DNA from: Streptomyces adustus
Lineage (GTDB): Bacteria; Actinomycetota; Actinomycetes; Streptomycetales; Streptomycetaceae
DNA: 50,567 nt
Direction: 5' to 3'
NCBI RefSeq assembly: GCF_009377175.1
Contig: NZ_VJZD01000041.1
Coordinates: 1 to 50,567, forward strand
The translations under genes and the position numbers were made by a program. Of the stretch, positions 17,010 to 28,122 are shown one piece after another; position 1 is the stretch's first letter, and every line of letters begins with the position of its first letter. The notes under the pieces are model-generated. The model was not told where the DNA came from, did no database searches, and worked only from the letters and a program-made list of their open reading frames with translations.

Positions 17010-17046
17010 CCGGGGGTGCCGCCCCCGGGCCGCCCGGGCGCGCGAA

Positions 17047-17084
17047 AGGGCCGGCCACCTCTCCGACGAGAGGTGACCGGCCCT
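17047..17084. terminator. Bidirectional terminator between dehydrogenase-like gene and guaB3
   Basis: Inverted repeat with 17-nt arms (17047-17063 and 17068-17084), a single C-A mismatch and a CGAC loop, placed between two convergent genes. Confidence 0.8.
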
Positions 17085-17121
17085 GACCGGCGTCCCGCGG
17101 CATGCGCCGCAGGCCTGCGGC

Positions 17122-18246
17122 CTACCGCTTGTGCTGCGAGTCCGCGACCGTCACCTCGACGCGCTGGAACTCCTTCAGCTCGCTGTAGCCGGTGGTGGCC
17201 ATGGCCCGGCGCAGGGCGCCGAAGAGGTTCATCGAGCCGTCCGGGGTGTGCGAGGGGCCGGTGAGGACCTCCTCCAGCGTGCCGACCGTGCCGAGGTCGA
17301 CCTTCTTGCCGCGCGGCAGCTCCTCGTTGACGGCCTCCATGCCCCAGTGGTGGCCCTTGCCGGGCGCGTCCGTGGCACGGGCGAGCGGGGAGCCCATCAT
17401 CACCGAGTCGGCGCCGCAGGCGATCGCCTTGGGCAGGTCGCCGGACCAGCCGACCCCGCCGTCCGCGATCACGTGCACGTACCGGCCGCCGGACTCGTCC
17501 ATGTAGTCGCGGCGGGCGGCCGCCACGTCGGCGACGGCCGTGGCCATCGGGACCTGGATGCCCAGCACGTTGCGCGTGGTGTGCGCGGCGCCGCCGCCGA
17601 AGCCGACCAGCACACCGGCCGCGCCGGTGCGCATCAGGTGCAGGGCCGCGGTGTACGTGGCGCAGCCGCCGACGATCACCGGGACGTCCAGCTCGTAGAT
17701 GAACTGCTTCAGGTTCAGCGGCTCGTGCGAGCCGGAGACGTGCTCCGCCGACACGGTCGTACCGCGGATGACGAAGATGTCCACGCCCGCGTCGACGACC
17801 GCCTTGGAGAACTGGGCCGTGCGCTGCGGGGACAGCGCCGCCGCCGTGACCACGCCGGAGTCGCGCACCTCCTTGATGCGCTGCCCGATCAGCTCCTCCT
17901 TGATGGGAGCCGCGTAGATCTCCTGGAGTCGCCGGGTGGCGGTGTCGTCGTCCAGTCCGACGATCTCGTCGAGCAGCGGCTGTGGGTCCTCGTACCGCGT
18001 CCACAGGCCCTCGAGGTTGAGCACGCCCAGGCCGCCCAGCTCACCGATGCGGATCGCGGTGGCCGGGGAGACGACCGAGTCCATGGGGGCGGCCAGGAAG
18101 GGCAGCTCGAAGCGGTAGGCGTCGATCTGCCAGGCGATCGAGACCTCCTTCGGGTCCCGCGTACGACGGCTGGGGACGACGGCGATGTCGTCGAAGGCGT
18201 ACGCCCGGCGGCCGCGCTTGCCTCGCCCGATCTCGATCTCAGTCAC
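17122..18246 (-). CDS. guaB3: GuaB3-family IMP dehydrogenase-related protein
   Basis: 374-aa TIM-barrel protein of the IMPDH/GMP reductase superfamily without CBS domains. The barrel start (AYAFDDIAVVPSRRTRDP), LAAPMDSVVS and GGRYVHVIADGGVG are all recognisable. The loop that in IMPDH carries the catalytic Cys (GSICTTR) reads GAAHTTR, with His222 in the Cys position, so normal thioimidate chemistry looks impossible. In Streptomyces and mycobacteria this paralogue accompanies guaB; its function in this group is not settled. It lies downstream of guaB on the same strand, but a 197-bp gap with a strong terminator separates them. Confidence 0.9.
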   Translation of the reverse strand: MTEIEIGRGKRGRRAYAFDDIAVVPSRRTRDPKEVSIAWQIDAYRFELPFLAAPMDSVVSPATAIRIGELGGLGVLNLEGLWTRYEDPQPLLDEIVGLDDDTATRRLQEIYAAPIKEELIGQRIKEVRDSGVVTAAALSPQRTAQFSKAVVDAGVDIFVIRGTTVSAEHVSGSHEPLNLKQFIYELDVPVIVGGCATYTAALHLMRTGAAGVLVGFGGGAAHTTRNVLGIQVPMATAVADVAAARRDYMDESGGRYVHVIADGGVGWSGDLPKAIACGADSVMMGSPLARATDAPGKGHHWGMEAVNEELPRGKKVDLGTVGTLEEVLTGPSHTPDGSMNLFGALRRAMATTGYSELKEFQRVEVTVADSQHKR

Positions 18247-18304
18247 GTCTGTGGCCTTTCCCTCTGCGTTTCAGCGTCTACCAGTATCGCCGACGGGCAC
18301 GCCG

Positions 18305-18334
18305 AGGGCGGCCCCGGAGCTCCGGAGCCGCCCT
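18305..18334 (-). terminator. Terminator downstream of guaB
   Basis: Inverted repeat AGGGCGGC / GCCGCCCT enclosing the palindrome CCGGAGCTCCGG. It lies about 110 bp past the guaB stop and before guaB3. Confidence 0.75.
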
Positions 18335-18401
18335 GGTCCACACCTCGTCCACACCTCGGACGTGCCGTCGTACCCGACCTGGTGCGTGTCTCGTACGACC
18401 T

Positions 18402-18440
18402 CACGCGCGCGTGCCCCCGTACGGGATCACGCGCGCGTGC
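18402..18440. repeat. Repeated 12-bp palindrome CACGCGCGCGTG next to the guaB stop
   Basis: CACGCGCGCGTGC occurs at 18402-18414 and 18428-18440, 26 bp apart. Each copy is self-complementary over 12 bp. The second copy ends three bases beyond the guaB stop codon. A processing or attenuation role is possible but unproven. Confidence 0.55.
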
Positions 18441-18443
18441 GGG

Positions 18444-19991
<1,548 letters not shown>

Positions 19992-20114
19992 CTAACGGGA
20001 AGCAGGGGTCGCTCATTCCACGGTTTCCACGGTCCGGAGCGACTTCGGGGTTCGTATGTTCGTACGGAAACCTGTACGGGCACTCGTACGGGAACGAGGG
20101 ATCGCCCGTTCAGG

Positions 20115-20213
20115 TCCGGCGCGCGACCGGGGGCCCGGACGGCCGGGTCCGGTCGGCAACCGAGGGCCCGGACGGCCGGATCCGGCGCGCGAGCGAAGGC
20201 CCGAGCGGCCGGA
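20115..20213. repeat. Tandem 33-bp repeat, three copies
   Basis: Units at 20115-20147, 20148-20180 and 20181-20213 share the core GGCCCGGACGGCCGG or close variants. They fill the space between the sigma factor stop and the guaB start. Just upstream (about 20055-20100) several CGTACGG words recur. The 312-bp gap 19950-20261 contains no gene; a guaB promoter should lie near its guaB end but I cannot mark it. Confidence 0.8.
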
Positions 20214-20261
20214 CCGGTCCCCTGCCACCGACCGGAGATTCGGCCCGGCGACATGGCGCGC

Positions 20262-20939
20262 TCACTGCTCGGCGAGCGCCCGCAGCCTGCTGAGCGCACG
20301 GTGCTGAGCCACCCGGACCGCACCGGGTGACATTCCCAACATCTGACCCGTTTCCTCCGCCGTCAGCCCCACCGCGATCCGCAGCAACAGCAGCTCACGC
20401 TGGTTCTCGGGAAGGTTGGCCAGCAGTTTCTTCGCCCACTCCGCGTCGCTGCTGAGCAGCGCCCGCTCCTCGGGACCCAGCGAGTCGTCGGGGCGTTCCG
20501 GCATCTCGTCGGACGGGACGGCCGTCGACCCGGGGTGACGCATCGCGGCCCGTTGGAGATCGGCCACCTTGTGCGCGGCGATGGCGAAGACGAACGCCTC
20601 GAACGGGCGGCCGGTGTCCCGGTAGCGGGGCAGGGCGAGGAGGACGGCGACGCAGACCTCCTGCGCCAGGTCCTCCACGAAGTGGCGCGCGTCGCCCGGC
20701 AGCCGGGACAGCCGCGTGCGGCAGTACCGGATCGCCAGGGGATGGACATGGGCGAGCAGGTCGTGCGTGGCTTGGTCGTCCCCGTCGACGGCACGGTGGA
20801 CCAGTGCACCGATCGCCCCGGGGGCAGTGGCCACGTCGTCCTCACGCATCGGACCATGGTGCCCTGCGGCCGACTGGTCCGCGGCACCGCGTCCATCGTT
20901 GTGCACCGAAGCGTTATGAGCAGGTGCGCCGGAACTCAT
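20262..20939 (-). CDS. shbA: ECF-type sigma factor, SigD / ShbA-like
   Basis: 225-aa sigma-70 family factor of the ECF group. Region 2 is visible around [21 protein letters not shown] and region 4 ends with the helix-turn-helix [23 protein letters not shown]. The position beside guaB and whiD equals that of M. tuberculosis sigD. From memory the Streptomyces gene here corresponds to ShbA, which directs transcription of the principal sigma gene hrdB; I rate the symbol as probable only. ATG at 20939 is chosen for the GGAGG about ten bases upstream; ATG at 20849 lacks one. No anti-sigma gene follows, unlike the sigD-rsdA pair of mycobacteria. Confidence 0.85.
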   Translation of the reverse strand: MSSGAPAHNASVHNDGRGAADQSAAGHHGPMREDDVATAPGAIGALVHRAVDGDDQATHDLLAHVHPLAIRYCRTRLSRLPGDARHFVEDLAQEVCVAVLLALPRYRDTGRPFEAFVFAIAAHKVADLQRAAMRHPGSTAVPSDEMPERPDDSLGPEERALLSSDAEWAKKLLANLPENQRELLLLRIAVGLTAEETGQMLGMSPGAVRVAQHRALSRLRALAEQ

Positions 20940-21051
20940 CTCCTGCGCCCTCCTCTTCAGCTCGACCGACTCGTCCCCGAGGAACTCCACACCTCAAGGA
21001 TGCGGCATCCGCGGCGAAACAGGCAGCGGGCCTCGGGCGAGCCCGGTTGCC

Positions 21052-21081
21052 GTCCCCGCTAACCGTGAGGTAAGCGGGGAC
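21052..21081 (-). terminator. Terminator downstream of bldM
   Basis: Arms of 13 nt (21052-21064 and 21069-21081) pair with one mismatch around a GTGA loop, 64 bp past the bldM stop codon and before the sigma factor start. Confidence 0.75.
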
Positions 21082-21144
21082 CACCTGGGACTTCCTACGG
21101 GTTCTGCTGCCCCCTCTACGACGCGCCCGGTCCATCCGGCACGC

Positions 21145-21756
21145 CTAGCGCACCAGGCCCCAGCGGAACCCGAGCGCCACCGCGTGCGCACGGTCCGAGG
21201 CGCCGAGCTTCTTGAAGAGGCGTCGGGCGTGCGTCTTGACGGTGTCCTCGGAGAGGAACAGCTCCCGGCCGATCTCGGCGTTGGAGCGGCCGTGGCTCAT
21301 GCCCTCCAGTACCTGGATCTCACGCGCGGTGAGCGTGGGCGCGGCACCCATCTCGGCCGAGCGCAGGCGGCGCGGGGCGAGGCGCCAGGTCGGGTCGGCG
21401 AGGGCCTGTGTGACCGTGGCGCGCAGTTCGGCGCGCGAGGCGTCCTTGTGCAGATAGCCGCGGGCGCCGGCGGCCACCGCGAGGGCGACTCCGTCCAGGT
21501 CCTCGGCGACGGTGAGCATGATGATGCGCGCACCGGGGTCGGCGGACAGCAGCCGCCGTACGGTCTCGACGCCGCCCAGGCCGGGCATGCGTACGTCCAT
21601 CAGAATCAGGTCCGAGCGGTCGGCCCCCCAGCGGCGGAGGACTTCCTCGCCGTTGGCCGCCGTCGTCACGCGCTCGACGCCGGGCACGGTCGCGACCGCG
21701 CGGCGGAGCGCCTCTCGGGCAAGCGGGGAGTCGTCGCAGACGAGGACGGATGTCAT
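21145..21756 (-). CDS. bldM: Developmental response regulator BldM
   Basis: 203-aa NarL/FixJ-type response regulator needed for aerial hyphae formation. The receiver domain begins MTSVLVCDDSPLAREAL with the acidic pair at Asp8-Asp9 and the would-be phosphorylation site Asp54 (LILMDVRMPG). The LuxR-type helix-turn-helix is at about 140-195 (LTAREIQVLEGMSHGRSNAEIGRELF...). In S. coelicolor BldM is an atypical regulator that binds DNA as a homodimer or as a heterodimer with WhiI and is under sigma-BldN control (recalled knowledge). ATG at 21756 is certain: GGAGGG lies 5 nt upstream. Divergent from whiD. Confidence 0.95.
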   Translation of the reverse strand: MTSVLVCDDSPLAREALRRAVATVPGVERVTTAANGEEVLRRWGADRSDLILMDVRMPGLGGVETVRRLLSADPGARIIMLTVAEDLDGVALAVAAGARGYLHKDASRAELRATVTQALADPTWRLAPRRLRSAEMGAAPTLTAREIQVLEGMSHGRSNAEIGRELFLSEDTVKTHARRLFKKLGASDRAHAVALGFRWGLVR

Positions 21757-22136
21757 GGCCGCCCTCCGCAGCTGATGCGCGTCACCTTGTGCCTCCAGGC
21801 TGTTACGAATCGTCACCTGTGCGGTCGACCGTCTCGGACGCCTGCCCGAGCGTTTGCGTTCTCAACCGCATCCGCACTCTCAACGACGGTCACTCGAAAG
21901 AGTTACGGGGCTCTGTGCCATCTTCGGCACTCTACGTGAGGGGACGGACACGGGGCAGTCGCGCGCGGCGGTCCTACCGTCTTTCATCACAAGCCATGCC
22001 CCATTTAGACCCATTTCTTCCCATCTGTTGGTGTCCGAGGCTAGATTCGCAATGAGTCATATTTTCATCTCCTTAGATCGTAGATGTACGGTCGTGAGCA
22101 CCGTATCCGCTCAGAACGGCTGCAAGGGGTCACGCA
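21757..22136. promoter_or_regulatory. 380-bp bldM-whiD divergent control region
   Basis: No gene. It contains an inverted repeat GTGCC-N6-GGCAC at 21915-21930 and three 10-bp-spaced CCAT repeats at 22001-22030. It is markedly richer in A+T between 21980 and 22090 than the rest of the window. Multiple developmental promoters are expected here from what is known of both genes. I could not find a WhiG-type -10 for bldM. Confidence 0.55.
22001..22030. repeat. Helically phased 10-bp direct repeats upstream of whiD
   Basis: CCATTTAGAC, CCATTTCTTC and CCATCTGTTG follow one another with an exact 10-bp period, about one helical turn. A further CCAT lies at 21994. The array ends about 107 bp before the whiD ATG. 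It could be a cooperative binding site for a regulator. Confidence 0.55.
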
Positions 22137-22466
22137 ATGGCAGATTTCTCCCGCCTTCCCGGACCGAACGCGGACCTGTGGGACTGGCAGCTCCTCGCCG
22201 CCTGCCGCGGGGTGGACAGCTCGCTGTTCTTCCACCCGGAGGGCGAGCGCGGAGCGGCTCGGAGCGCTCGTGAGAACTCGGCCAAGGAGGTCTGCATGAG
22301 GTGTCCGGTCCGCGCGCAGTGCGCGGCGCACGCACTGGCGGTGCGCGAGCCGTACGGCGTGTGGGGCGGATTGACCGAGGACGAGCGCGAAGAGCTCATG
22401 GGCCGGGCGCGCAACCGGCTCGTATCGGCGTCGGCCACCGCCATGGACGGCGGCTCGAACACCTGA
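22137..22466 (+). CDS. whiD: WhiB-like iron-sulfur regulator WhiD
   Basis: 109-aa Wbl protein required for late sporulation. The four [4Fe-4S] ligands are Cys23, Cys53, Cys56 and Cys62 in the standard C...CxxCxxxxxC arrangement (KEVCMRCPVRAQC). The Wbl signature GVWGG lies at 74-78, followed by a basic patch (RARNR). It is the orthologue of mycobacterial WhiB3 by position and sequence. Wbl proteins act by binding region 4 of the principal sigma factor. ATG at 22137 follows AAGGGG by 7 nt. Divergent from bldM; no other gene is cotranscribed. Confidence 0.95.
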   Translation: MADFSRLPGPNADLWDWQLLAACRGVDSSLFFHPEGERGAARSARENSAKEVCMRCPVRAQCAAHALAVREPYGVWGGLTEDEREELMGRARNRLVSASATAMDGGSNT

Positions 22467-22516
22467 AGGAACGTTTTTTCATTTACGTCTGAACATCACG
22501 CACGAACGTCATGACG

Positions 22517-22564
22517 CCATAGCCGGAGCGCCAGGGACAGCCATGGCCGGAGCGCCATGGACAT
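22517..22564. repeat. Tandem 24-bp repeat, two copies
   Basis: Units at 22517-22540 and 22541-22564, both with the core GCCGGAGCGCCA, lie between whiD and the LysR gene. A degenerate third copy may follow. Confidence 0.6.
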
Positions 22565-22700
22565 GCAGGCATGGCCTGGCGGCAGTGCGGCCACCACCGG
22601 GGAGCTGTACGCCCCCGGCATTCGCTATGTGCGGCGTCTCCGCGTCATGCGCGGCGCCTCTGCGTTCGTGTTGTGCGGCGCCCCGATGCCCGGACGCCCG

Positions 22701-22736
22701 GCGCTTCCGGCGCTTCCGGCACTTCCGGCGCCTCAG
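22701..22736. repeat. Tandem 9-bp repeat at the 3' end of the LysR gene
   Basis: GCGCTTCCG, GCGCTTCCG, GCACTTCCG and GCGCCTCAG stand in tandem. The last unit contains the stop codon of the LysR gene (22733-22735). Confidence 0.65.
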
Positions 22737-23629
22737 CGGACGGCCGCGCGCTCCAGCTCCGCCAGCGTCGCCGCCACCGCCGGCACCTGAGCCAGATCGG
22801 GCAGCGTGAGCGCGACGATCCTCCGCCGTACCGCCGGCTCCACCGTCACGGTGCGCACCCCTCTGGGCCGTACGGACTCGACCGCGAGCTGGGGCAGCAC
22901 GGCGACGCCGAGACCGGCACCCACCAGGCCGACCACCGCGGGGTAGTCGTCGGTGGCGAAGTCGATGCGCGGGGTGAAGCCCGCGCTCTCGCACGCCTCC
23001 ACCAGTTGTCCGCGACAGCGCGGGCAGCCCGCGATCCACGGTTCCCGGGCGAGTTCGCCGATGTCCACGGACTGCGCGCGGGCGAGCCGGTGGTGTTCGG
23101 GCACCAGGCCCACCAGACGGTCGGTCAGCAGAGGGCGTACGACGAGGTCGTCCCATTCCTCCGCGCCCGCCGCGCTCTCGTAGCGGAAGGCGAGCGCCAC
23201 GTCGCAGTCGCCGTCGCGGAGCTTCTCGACCGACTCGGGCGGCTCGGCCTCCTCCAGGGAGACGCGGGTGCCGGGATGTGCGGCGCGCAGGGCGGCGAGG
23301 GCGGCGGGCACGAGGGTGGAGCTGCCGCTGGGGAAGGAGACCAGCCGGACCCGGCCCGCGCGCAGACCGGCGATGGCGGCGACCTCCTCCTCGGCGGCGG
23401 TGAGTCCGGCCAGGATGCCCGCCGCGTGCCGGACGAGGGCCTCGCCGGCCTGGGTCAGGCGCATCTCGCGGCCGCTGCGGATGAGCAGCGGAGTGCCGAC
23501 CGACGCCTCCAGGGCCTTCATCTGCTGACTGACGGCGGGCTGGGTGCAGCCCAGCTCGCGCCCCGCCGCCGAGAAGGAGCCGCTGGCGGCGACGGCGCGC
23601 AGAACGCGGAGATGACGGGCCTCGATCAC
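22733..23629 (-). CDS. LysR-family transcriptional regulator
   Basis: 298-aa LTTR. The N-terminal winged helix-turn-helix (HLRVLRAVAASGSFSAAGRELGCTQPAVSQQMKALE) is typical, followed by a periplasmic-binding-like effector domain from about residue 90. GTG at 23629 (VIEARHLRVL) has no spaced Shine-Dalgarno sequence; a TATGCT hexamer ends 6 nt before it, so the mRNA may be leaderless. It is divergent from a MOSC-domain gene 80 bp away, which is the natural target candidate. The inducer is unknown. Confidence 0.88.
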   Translation of the reverse strand: MIEARHLRVLRAVAASGSFSAAGRELGCTQPAVSQQMKALEASVGTPLLIRSGREMRLTQAGEALVRHAAGILAGLTAAEEEVAAIAGLRAGRVRLVSFPSGSSTLVPAALAALRAAHPGTRVSLEEAEPPESVEKLRDGDCDVALAFRYESAAGAEEWDDLVVRPLLTDRLVGLVPEHHRLARAQSVDIGELAREPWIAGCPRCRGQLVEACESAGFTPRIDFATDDYPAVVGLVGAGLGVAVLPQLAVESVRPRGVRTVTVEPAVRRRIVALTLPDLAQVPAVAATLAELERAAVR

Positions 23630-23635
23630 CCTTCG

Positions 23636-23703
23636 AGCATAAGCGCTTCTTGGATGCGGCGCCCGATAATGCGTCGACGCTTTGGGAGCGGGCCCTTTAA
23701 CGT
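23636..23703. promoter_or_regulatory. Divergent leaderless promoters, LysR / MOSC genes
   Basis: TATGCT (minus strand, 23636-23641) ends 6 nt before the LysR GTG. TAACGT (plus strand, 23698-23703) ends 6 nt before the MOSC ATG. Neither gene has a well-spaced Shine-Dalgarno sequence. A LysR operator should lie between them. Confidence 0.45.
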
Positions 23704-23709
23704 GGATCC

Positions 23710-24378
23710 ATGGAGCTTCTCTCGGTGAACCTGGGCCGCCCGCGGGCCGTGCCCTACACGGATCAGGCGGAGGGCCTGACCGGCATCGACAAGCGGCCGG
23801 CCGAAGGACCCGTGCAGGTGGCCGCCCCCGGACCGAAGGGGACCGGCGGGAGCGGGCTGGCCGGGGACGCGGTGTGCGACAGACGGCACCACGGCGGCGA
23901 CGACCAGGCCGTGTACGCCGTCGCGCGCGAGGACCTCGACGACTGGGAACGCGCACTGGGCCGAAAGCTCGCCAACGGCATGTTCGGCGAGAACCTCACG
24001 ACCCTCGGGGTCGACGTGTCCGGCGCGCGGATCGGCGAGCGCTGGCGCGTCGGGCACGCGGTGGTGCTGGAGGTGACCTGCGGGCGGATCCCGTGCCGCA
24101 CCTTCCAGGGCCACCTGGGCGAGTCGAGGTGGGTGAAGCGGTTCACGCAGAAGGGTGCCCCGGGCGCCTATCTCCGGGTGATCGAACCCGGTGAGATCAG
24201 GGCGGGCGATCCGGTCGAGATCGTGCACCGGCCCGACCACGACGTGACCGTGGCCCTCCAGTTCCGGGCGTCCACGACGGAACGGGAACTGCTGCCGCGA
24301 CTGCTCCCGGCCGGCGAGGCACTGCACCCGGAGTCGCTGGCCGCGGCCCGGAAGTACGTGGAACAACAGCGGTCCTGA
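23710..24378 (+). CDS. MOSC domain-containing protein (YiiM-like)
   Basis: 222-aa cytoplasmic protein with a MOSC beta-barrel, a fold used to handle molybdenum cofactor or its sulfurated forms. The stretch GDAVCDRRHHGGDDQAVYA, then FGENLTTLGVD and CGRIPCRTF (with the conserved MOSC Cys), match the YiiM group, which is linked to detoxification of N-hydroxylated compounds. The C-terminal ~60 residues form the extra helical tail usual in this group. ATG at 23710 follows TAACGT by 6 nt. It is divergent from a LysR regulator that probably controls it. Confidence 0.85.
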   Translation: MELLSVNLGRPRAVPYTDQAEGLTGIDKRPAEGPVQVAAPGPKGTGGSGLAGDAVCDRRHHGGDDQAVYAVAREDLDDWERALGRKLANGMFGENLTTLGVDVSGARIGERWRVGHAVVLEVTCGRIPCRTFQGHLGESRWVKRFTQKGAPGAYLRVIEPGEIRAGDPVEIVHRPDHDVTVALQFRASTTERELLPRLLPAGEALHPESLAAARKYVEQQRS

Positions 24379-24447
24379 ACCGTCGTCACGCGCCCCCGGA
24401 AAAGCCTCGTACACCCCGGGAGGCCGCGTGGGCCAAGCGTTCCCGGA

Positions 24448-24560
24448 CCGTCCGGAAGCCTTGCGAGCCGGGCGGACCCGAGCCGTCCGGAAGTCTCGTG
24501 AGCCGGGCGGACCCGGCCGTCCCGACGTCCGCCGCACCGAGCGGACCAACACCGTCCGGG
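24448..24560. repeat. Tandem ~35-bp repeats between MOSC and SDR genes
   Basis: Units start CCGTCC at 24448, 24483, 24517 and 24552. The first two are nearly identical (common core GAGCCGGGCGGACCCG), the third is degenerate, and the fourth is cut short by the SDR promoter. Confidence 0.65.
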
Positions 24561-24576
24561 TAACTACCCTTGGGCC

Positions 24577-25350
24577 ATGACAACGGCTCTGATTACGGGA
24601 TCGACGGCGGGCATCGGTGCCGCGTTCGCGCGGCAGCTGGCCGCGGACGGGCACAACCTCGTGCTGGTGGCACGCGACACCAAGCGGCTTCGGGAGCAGG
24701 CGACCGAACTGCACGACCGGCACGGCATCGAGGCGGAGGTGCTCACGGCGGACCTCGCGTCGGACGACGGCATCGACCTGGTGGCGGACCGGCTCGCCGA
24801 CCGCAGGAACCCCGTCGACCTGCTGGTCAACAACGCGGGTTTCGGCAACAAGGGCCGTTTCCTCGACGTGTCGATGGCCGACGAGCTGAAGATGCTCAAG
24901 GTGCACTGCGAGGCGGTGCTGCGGCTGACGGCCGCGGCGACCGGCGGGATGCGGGAGCGCGGTCGCGGCGGAGTCGTCAACGTCGCCTCGGTCGCGGCCT
25001 TCGTGCCCCGGGGCACGTACGGGGCGTCCAAGGCGTGGGTCGTGCAGTTCACCCAGGGCGCCGCCCGGGACCTGGCGGGCAGCGGCGTACGGCTGATGGC
25101 GCTGTGCCCGGGATTCGTGCGGACCGAGTTCCACCAGCGGGCCGGGATGGGTACGGACAACATCCCGGGCTGGATGTGGCTGGACGCCGACAAATTGGTC
25201 GCGGCGGCGCTCGACGATCTGGCGCGCGGGAAGTCCCTGTCCGTCCCCGACCCGCGCTACAAGGTGCTGATGGGCCTGGTGAAGGTGACCCCACGGGGAC
25301 TGCTGGGCGGTGTCACCTCGCGGACGGGCCGCAAGTACGGGCCCCAGTGA
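24577..25350 (+). CDS. Short-chain dehydrogenase/reductase
   Basis: 257-aa classical SDR. The cofactor motif TGSTAGIG is at 7-14, the structural NNAG at 85-88, and the catalytic set is Ser138, Tyr148 and Lys152 (YGASK). The residue after the second strand is Arg33 (LVARD), typical of NADP(H) preference. The protein resembles the DltE/YqjQ-like group, whose substrates are mostly unknown. ATG at 24577 follows TACCCT by 6 nt and has no Shine-Dalgarno sequence. No cofactor or pathway partner is adjacent, so the substrate cannot be named. Confidence 0.88.
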   Translation: MTTALITGSTAGIGAAFARQLAADGHNLVLVARDTKRLREQATELHDRHGIEAEVLTADLASDDGIDLVADRLADRRNPVDLLVNNAGFGNKGRFLDVSMADELKMLKVHCEAVLRLTAAATGGMRERGRGGVVNVASVAAFVPRGTYGASKAWVVQFTQGAARDLAGSGVRLMALCPGFVRTEFHQRAGMGTDNIPGWMWLDADKLVAAALDDLARGKSLSVPDPRYKVLMGLVKVTPRGLLGGVTSRTGRKYGPQ

Positions 25351-25449
25351 GCGAGGGCGCGATCGCGTCACCGCCGGACAGGTGACGCCGCCGCTCCGGT
25401 GGGAGAATGACCGGAGGGAACCGGACCCAGGGGGGCCGGAGGCGGCGTC

Positions 25450-26157
25450 ATGACGTTCGTACAGCTCATCGAGTGCAGGACGAGCCGGTTCGACGAGATG
25501 AACCGGCTGCTGGACACCTGGGTCGAAGAGACCAGGGGCAGACGGAGCGCGACGCACGATCTGATCGGCAAGGACCGCTCGGACGACGCGCACTTCGTGC
25601 AGATCGTGGAGTTCCCCTCGTACGAGGACGCGATGCGCAACTCGCATCTCCCCGAGACCGACCGGATCTTCCAGGAGATGGCCGCCCTCTGCGACGGGAT
25701 GCCGACCTTCACCGATCTGGAGGTGGTGCGCGACGAGCAGTTGTACGCGGCCAACGCGCGCAGGCTCTTCGAGCTGATCGCCACCGAAGGTGAACTGCCT
25801 CCGCTGAACAACGTGATGGCGGAGCATTACCACGGCCACGACCCCGCCAACGAGCAGGACACGCTCGGGCTGGAGAACATGCGGCGCGAGTGCGAGATGT
25901 GGCGGGGAGCCTTCGACTTCGCGTTCACCGTCGACGACCAGATCGCCCAGGGCGACCGGGTGTGCACCCGCTGGACCTGGCAGGGCACGCACCGCGGCGA
26001 CTTCCTGGGAATCCCGGCCACCGGCCGGCGGGTGTCGATGACGGGCACGACCGTCTTCCGGTGCGGCGAGGACGGCAAGCTCGTCGAGGGCTGGTGGCAG
26101 TACGACAGACTCGGCCTGATGGCACAACTGGGAGCGCTGGACGAACTGGAGACCTGA
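25450..26157 (+). CDS. Two-domain protein: ABM-like ferredoxin fold plus SnoaL/NTF2-like domain
   Basis: 235-aa cytoplasmic protein. Residues 1-95 (MTFVQLIECRTSRFDEM..., HFVQIVEFPSYEDAM) look like an antibiotic-biosynthesis-monooxygenase-type dimeric alpha/beta barrel. Residues ~105-230 look like a SnoaL polyketide-cyclase / NTF2 fold (NNVMAEHYHGHDP, WTWQGTHRGDFLGIPATGRRV, WWQYDRLGLMAQLG). Both folds usually bind small aromatic or lipid-like molecules. GGAGG is 7 nt before the ATG. A strong terminator follows. It may act with the upstream SDR 100 bp away, but this is inference. Confidence 0.75.
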   Translation: MTFVQLIECRTSRFDEMNRLLDTWVEETRGRRSATHDLIGKDRSDDAHFVQIVEFPSYEDAMRNSHLPETDRIFQEMAALCDGMPTFTDLEVVRDEQLYAANARRLFELIATEGELPPLNNVMAEHYHGHDPANEQDTLGLENMRRECEMWRGAFDFAFTVDDQIAQGDRVCTRWTWQGTHRGDFLGIPATGRRVSMTGTTVFRCGEDGKLVEGWWQYDRLGLMAQLGALDELET

Positions 26158-26189
26158 GCCGCCGGCTCCCCTTCGAACCCGCGAGGGGC

Positions 26190-26226
26190 GAAGCCCCCGT
26201 TCCCTTTCACCGGGGACGGGGGCTTC
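26190..26226. terminator. Terminator after the SnoaL-like gene
   Basis: 15-bp inverted repeat GAAGCCCCCG... / ...CGGGGGCTTC with one G-T pair and a 7-nt loop (26190-26204 / 26212-26226). Confidence 0.85.
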
Positions 26227-26246
26227 CGCCGTAGCCCCTCGGACAG

Positions 26247-26283
26247 CACTCCGCCCCGCCGCGGAGTGCGGCGGGGCGGAGTG
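26247..26283. terminator. Second terminator, facing groEL1
   Basis: Perfect 14-bp arms CACTCCGCCCCGCC / GGCGGGGCGGAGTG with a 9-nt loop, 82 bp beyond the groEL1 stop codon. With the hairpin at 26190 it insulates two convergent units. Confidence 0.85.
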
Positions 26284-26364
26284 GTGAGGCCTGGTTCAGC
26301 CGGTGGCTTCCCTGGTCGGGGATGCCGGTGCCGGGTCAGGGCCCGCCGGTGTCACCGGGGTGCG

Positions 26365-28122
<1,758 letters not shown>

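Noticed and set aside
18402..18440. Operator for guaB or guaB3
   Set aside because: The two palindromes lie downstream of guaB and 150 bp before guaB3; alternating CG runs arise easily in this genome. Kept only as a repeat.
20115..20213. Coding repeat protein (units of 33 bp are divisible by 3)
   Set aside because: No start codon with a ribosome site and no sensible product in any frame; short frames in all six directions reflect GC content only.
21757..22136. WhiG-type promoter (TAAA, GCCGATAA) for bldM
   Set aside because: Neither strand has a match to the -10 consensus in this region; sigma-BldN sites could not be placed with confidence either.
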